DNA of 10,134 nt. Origin: Bacteroidota bacterium. GTDB lineage: Bacteria > Bacteroidota > Bacteroidia > B-17B0 > Aurantibacillaceae. Both the position numbers and the translations under genes were made by a program. Positions 7,970 to 10,134 of the stretch are shown here, in pieces. Each line of letters begins with the position of its first letter. Within the stretch, counting starts at the first letter, position 1. Below the pieces are notes generated by a model. It saw nothing but the letters and a program-made list of their open reading frames with translations. It was not told where the DNA came from and did no database searches. The DNA lies in the NCBI GenBank assembly GCA_025360565.1, contig JANYBY010000433.1, positions 1 to 10,134 on the forward strand, read 5' to 3'.

Positions 7970-9169
7970 ATGTATCTGAATTTTAGAGGCTCGCTGAACA
8001 ATGTTGTAAAATTTGAGGACGATGCTATTTCCATTTATGGTTCGGGAGGGAAAAAGGAATTTGCTATTTACGCGCACGAAATTGAAATGCTTGGCGAGTT
8101 CTTTGAACACACCTCTTTTAAGCAACAAGAGCAGTTGCTTAAATTGAAAGGTGTAAAAAAATACAGTAAACGTCAAAGGGATAGTGTTTGGATCTATGTC
8201 GACGACCGTAAAAAACTTCCTAAAAAAAGAAAGGGACTTCCCTTACAGGGATACCGTGTGGCAATTGATCCCGGCCACTTTGGCGTAAATTTGGAAGACG
8301 CGCAAATTGAACAGAAGTATTTATATTTTGTAAAGGACAGTATTAACAGGCCAAACGATTCTATAAAATTATTTGAAAGTGAACTAACATATAATACCGC
8401 AGTACTACTTCAAAAAATGCTTGAAGAACAAGGCGCGCAAGTTTTTTTAACGCGCTCTCAAAATAATTTTACGTCCTTTAATTGCACGTACAACGATTGG
8501 TTGAGTAATCATAAGCAGCGGGTACTCGACAGCTTAAAAAAAACTGATTTTATAAGCGCCGAAAAATATAACAAACTTATAAAGTCAAGCAATTATAAAT
8601 TTTTCTGGGATTTTTTCAGGGATTACGACCTTTTGAACAGAGCAAAAAAAATAAATCAATTTAACCCGCATTCAACTGCCATCATTCATTATAATGTGGA
8701 TGAAAAGAATGAACCCTGGAAAAAAACATCCAATAAAAATTTAACAATGACATTTATAGGGGGCGCATTCACAAATGAAAATTTTGAAAAACCGGATAAC
8801 AAATTGCATTTTTTAAGGCTGTTACTTACCAAACAATTAAATCAGTCAGAAAAACTGGCGCATCAAACCGTATTAAATTTTAATAAAAATCTGGGGGTAG
8901 AAGTAGCCGGGCAATTTGACGCTGATTATTTAAAAGATAATTGTTTAATGACAGAAAGCAAGGGTGTTTATTCGCGAAATTTAATTTTGTGCAGGCTAAT
9001 CAATTCGCCTTTAGTATACGGAGAAGCCTTATATCAGGATAACCATGTTGAATGCGAAGAGTTAATGAAAAGGGACATTGAAAAATTCGGAATAAAAACA
9101 AATTCAAGGTTGATTAATTCTGCAACGAGTTACTATCTGGCACTCTTTCAATTTTTAAAGGGACTTTAA
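7970..9169 (+). CDS. N-acetylmuramoyl-L-alanine amidase (Amidase_3 family), zinc-dependent
   Basis: This enzyme cuts the bond between N-acetylmuramic acid and L-alanine in peptidoglycan and acts in the periplasm. From the ATG at 7970 it has 399 residues. Residues about 95-399 form the catalytic domain: VAIDPGHFG with zinc ligand His103, ESELTYNTA with ligand Glu138, AIIHYNVDE with ligand His240, and SPLVYGEALYQDN with the probable catalytic Glu352. VFLTRSQ (158-164) is the usual strand before the second half. Spacings between ligands (35, 102 and 112 residues) are much longer than in typical Amidase_3 enzymes, so loops have been inserted, notably about 165-230. Residues 1-90 are an unassigned N-terminal region. 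The ATG is internal to a longer coding frame with a signal peptide upstream, so the true start is almost certainly before 7970. It is divergent from arfB and could be regulated from the short shared region. Confidence 0.85.
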   Translation: MYLNFRGSLNNVVKFEDDAISIYGSGGKKEFAIYAHEIEMLGEFFEHTSFKQQEQLLKLKGVKKYSKRQRDSVWIYVDDRKKLPKKRKGLPLQGYRVAIDPGHFGVNLEDAQIEQKYLYFVKDSINRPNDSIKLFESELTYNTAVLLQKMLEEQGAQVFLTRSQNNFTSFNCTYNDWLSNHKQRVLDSLKKTDFISAEKYNKLIKSSNYKFFWDFFRDYDLLNRAKKINQFNPHSTAIIHYNVDEKNEPWKKTSNKNLTMTFIGGAFTNENFEKPDNKLHFLRLLLTKQLNQSEKLAHQTVLNFNKNLGVEVAGQFDADYLKDNCLMTESKGVYSRNLILCRLINSPLVYGEALYQDNHVECEELMKRDIEKFGIKTNSRLINSATSYYLALFQFLKGL

Positions 9170-9285
9170 CTCTGGTTAAATGGCGTTGGTAACAGAAAAA
9201 ACAATTAAATAAGGGCTCAATTGTATTGTGAATTTAGTTAAAGAACATTTAATACTAAAATAATGGGAGATTAATTATTCTTAAT

Positions 9286-9293
9286 TATCTTTA
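9286..9293 (+). promoter_or_regulatory. Possible Bacteroidota -7 promoter element for the lipoprotein pair
   Basis: TATCTTTA matches seven of eight positions of the Bacteroidota -7 consensus TAnnTTTG. It lies 23 bases before the first lipoprotein ATG, which would give a short, A-rich leader. No convincing -33 TTTG box is seen at the expected distance. No Shine-Dalgarno sequence is visible; the A-rich run directly before ATG is typical of this phylum. Confidence 0.35.
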
Positions 9294-9316
9294 CAGAAAC
9301 TTTAAAAATAAAAAAA

Positions 9317-9553
9317 ATGAAAAAAATGATTTTAATTGCCGCTACTGCAATTTTAGCAGTTTCTTGCGCAAAAGACCGCACGTGTAATTGCACCACAACA
9401 AGCGATGCCGCAGGAAGCACACCTACCATGCAAACCATTACGTTGGTAAAAGTAACAAAGGGCCAAGCAAAGGCAAATTGTCTTACTACTACTCAAACTT
9501 TTACTGCGCAGTCGGGGAATGTAGTAGTAACACGAACCTGTAAACTTAGTTAA
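9317..9553 (+). CDS. Small cysteine-rich lipoprotein, unknown function (first of a pair)
   Basis: I do not recognise this 78-residue protein. It has a lipoprotein signal peptide (MKKMILIAATAILAVSC), with Cys17 as the lipidated residue. The mature part begins CAKDRTCNC and then is rich in Thr and Ser, with further cysteines at 55 and 75. The four non-lipid cysteines (23, 25, 55, 75) could form two disulfides or hold a metal. The next gene encodes a protein with the same pattern, so this is probably a duplicated pair. Lys-Asp shortly after the lipid cysteine faintly resembles Bacteroidota surface-export signals, but the fit is poor. The start ATG at 9317 gives the complete signal peptide; another ATG is not needed. 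It sits 147 bases after the amidase gene, and nothing but a possible promoter element is seen in between. Confidence 0.75.
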   Translation: MKKMILIAATAILAVSCAKDRTCNCTTTSDAAGSTPTMQTITLVKVTKGQAKANCLTTTQTFTAQSGNVVVTRTCKLS

Positions 9554-9570
9554 CCTTTAATTATTAAAAA

Positions 9571-9840
9571 ATGAAAAAATTATTATTAGTTATAGCTGTT
9601 GCAGGCCTGGCAATGCTTTCTTGTAACAAAGATCGGGTATGTTCCTGCAAAGATTACAAAACTTTCGATGGCGCCGGCGCGCAAATTGTAGACTATGAAT
9701 ATACAATGAAAAGCGTGGGCCGTTTAACGGCTTTTAGAAATTGCGTCCACTCATCGTCCACCTATACTCAAAGTGTTTATACCGGTACTGTTTCATCTGT
9801 AAAAACGGTTATTGAAGACCTGAATTGTTCTTTAAAATAG
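9571..9840 (+). CDS. Small cysteine-rich lipoprotein, unknown function (second of a pair)
   Basis: I do not recognise this 89-residue protein. It has a lipoprotein signal peptide (MKKLLLVIAVAGLAMLSC) with Cys18 as the lipid site, then CNKDRVCSC. Cysteines fall at 24, 26, 58 and 86, matching 23, 25, 55 and 75 of the preceding protein, and both end within a few residues of the last cysteine. The middle is different: more Tyr and acidic residues (for example DYEYTMKS), so the two have diverged while keeping the cysteine frame. The gap to the first gene is only 17 bases, so they are probably one transcript ending at the hairpin after this gene. The stop codon lies inside a 13-bp tandem duplication that does not alter the protein end. 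Confidence 0.75.
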   Translation: MKKLLLVIAVAGLAMLSCNKDRVCSCKDYKTFDGAGAQIVDYEYTMKSVGRLTAFRNCVHSSSTYTQSVYTGTVSSVKTVIEDLNCSLK

Positions 9841-9852
9841 TTCTTTAAAATA
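9827..9852. repeat. Perfect 13-bp tandem duplication across a stop codon
   Basis: The unit GTTCTTTAAAATA occurs at 9827-9839 and again at 9840-9852 without change. The first copy plus the first base of the second provides the TAG stop of the second lipoprotein gene. With only one copy the frame would read the same residues and end in TAA, so the duplication is silent. Confidence 0.9.
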
Positions 9853-9862
9853 AATTTTATAT

Positions 9863-9893
9863 AAAAACTGTTCTCAAAAGGAACAGTTTTTTT
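9863..9893. terminator. Bidirectional rho-independent terminator between convergent genes
   Basis: The stem AAAAACTGTTC (9863-9873) pairs perfectly with GAACAGTTTTT (9881-9891) around a 7-base loop. A run of seven T (9887-9893) ends plus-strand transcripts from the lipoprotein pair. The A run at 9863-9867 gives a U tract for minus-strand transcripts coming from hutI, whose stop codon (9892-9894) touches the stem. Confidence 0.85.
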
Positions 9894-10134
9894 ATTTCCA
9901 AATTTTTCCATTTAAAATAAGGGTGTCGATCAAATCACTGCCAAAAGCATAAGGCAAAAAAGCGTAGCTGCTTATTTCTTTTGTAATGATCAGATTCGCG
10001 ATCTTTCCCATGGTAATTGAACCAACTTTATTTTGCAAACCCATGGCGTAAGCGGTATTGATGGTTATGGCGTTTATGGCTTCTTCGGGCGTTAGTTTAT
10101 TTTGAATACAGGCCATGCTCAGCATCAGTTTCAT
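9892..10134 (-). CDS. hutI: Imidazolonepropionase, C-terminal part (start beyond right edge)
   Basis: Eighty codons of the end of imidazolonepropionase are visible. This cytoplasmic metal-dependent hydrolase turns 4-imidazolone-5-propanoate into N-formimidoyl-L-glutamate in histidine breakdown. The recognisable part is LTPEEAINAITINTAYAMG (about residues 16-34 of the fragment), then VGSITMGKIANLII, FLPYAFG and the terminal LILNGKIWK, the normal end of this amidohydrolase family. The full protein is usually about 410 residues, so roughly 330 are missing. The ATG exactly at the window edge is an internal methionine, not the start. Metal ligands lie outside the window. It is convergent with the lipoprotein pair. 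Related amidohydrolases share the TPEEA and GxxxAGKxAD patterns, but YAFG followed by LILNGK fits HutI best. Confidence 0.88.
   Translation of the reverse strand: MKLMLSMACIQNKLTPEEAINAITINTAYAMGLQNKVGSITMGKIANLIITKEISSYAFLPYAFGSDLIDTLILNGKIWK

Noticed and set aside
7916..8176. Minus-strand open frame of 86 codons overlapping the start of the amidase gene.
   Set aside because: It is antisense to the amidase frame, which has clear catalytic motifs; its translation shows no family signature.
9165..9180. Small palindrome TTTAAC-TCTG-GTTAAA just after the amidase stop, a possible terminator.
   Set aside because: The stem is only six pairs, AT-rich, begins inside the coding sequence and is not followed by a T run.
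10132..10134. ATG at the right edge as the start codon of the hutI fragment.
   Set aside because: Imidazolonepropionase is about 410 residues and the visible 80 match only its C-terminal end, so this Met is internal.

Overview
The window looks like chromosomal DNA of an AT-rich Bacteroidota. Evidence is a PorV-type outer membrane protein paired with a gingipain-type (C25) peptidase, as in type IX secretion (T9SS) gene sets, AT-rich start regions without strong Shine-Dalgarno sequences, and signal peptides cut just before Gln. I cannot place it below phylum.

Minus strand, transcribed from about 7820 down to 1, carries one compact co-directional cluster. It starts with an ArfB-type ribosome-rescue hydrolase (7820-7413), then a membrane-bound O-acyltransferase of the AlgI type (7403-5997), an SGNH-fold membrane-anchored protein (6000-5056, 4-nt overlap), a PorV-family outer membrane protein (5014-3929), and a very large secreted C25 cysteine peptidase (from 3932, GTGA overlap, running off the left edge after at least 1310 codons). 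The last two resemble the T9SS PorV2/PorU2 pair. The acyltransferase and SGNH protein form the usual two-part module for O-acylating an exported glycan.

Plus strand, divergent from this cluster, carries a periplasmic zinc-dependent N-acetylmuramoyl-L-alanine amidase (ATG at 7970, ending 9169). Its signal peptide is encoded upstream of the first in-frame ATG, so the start is non-standard or has been shifted. Two adjacent small lipoprotein genes follow (9317-9553 and 9571-9840). They share a five-cysteine pattern and look like paralogues of an unnamed family. A bidirectional terminator (9863-9893) separates them from the convergent 3' end of imidazolonepropionase (hutI, histidine degradation), which is cut by the right edge.

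The strongest anomaly is at the left edge. Bases 1-49 are the inverted copy (48 of 49 identical) of bases 540-588, which lie inside the same peptidase gene. The conserved protein pattern appears to break exactly where this copy starts, which suggests a fold-back or assembly chimera at a contig end rather than native sequence. All gaps between genes are shorter than 300 bases. I saw no tRNA, rRNA, CRISPR array, insertion sequence or riboswitch.
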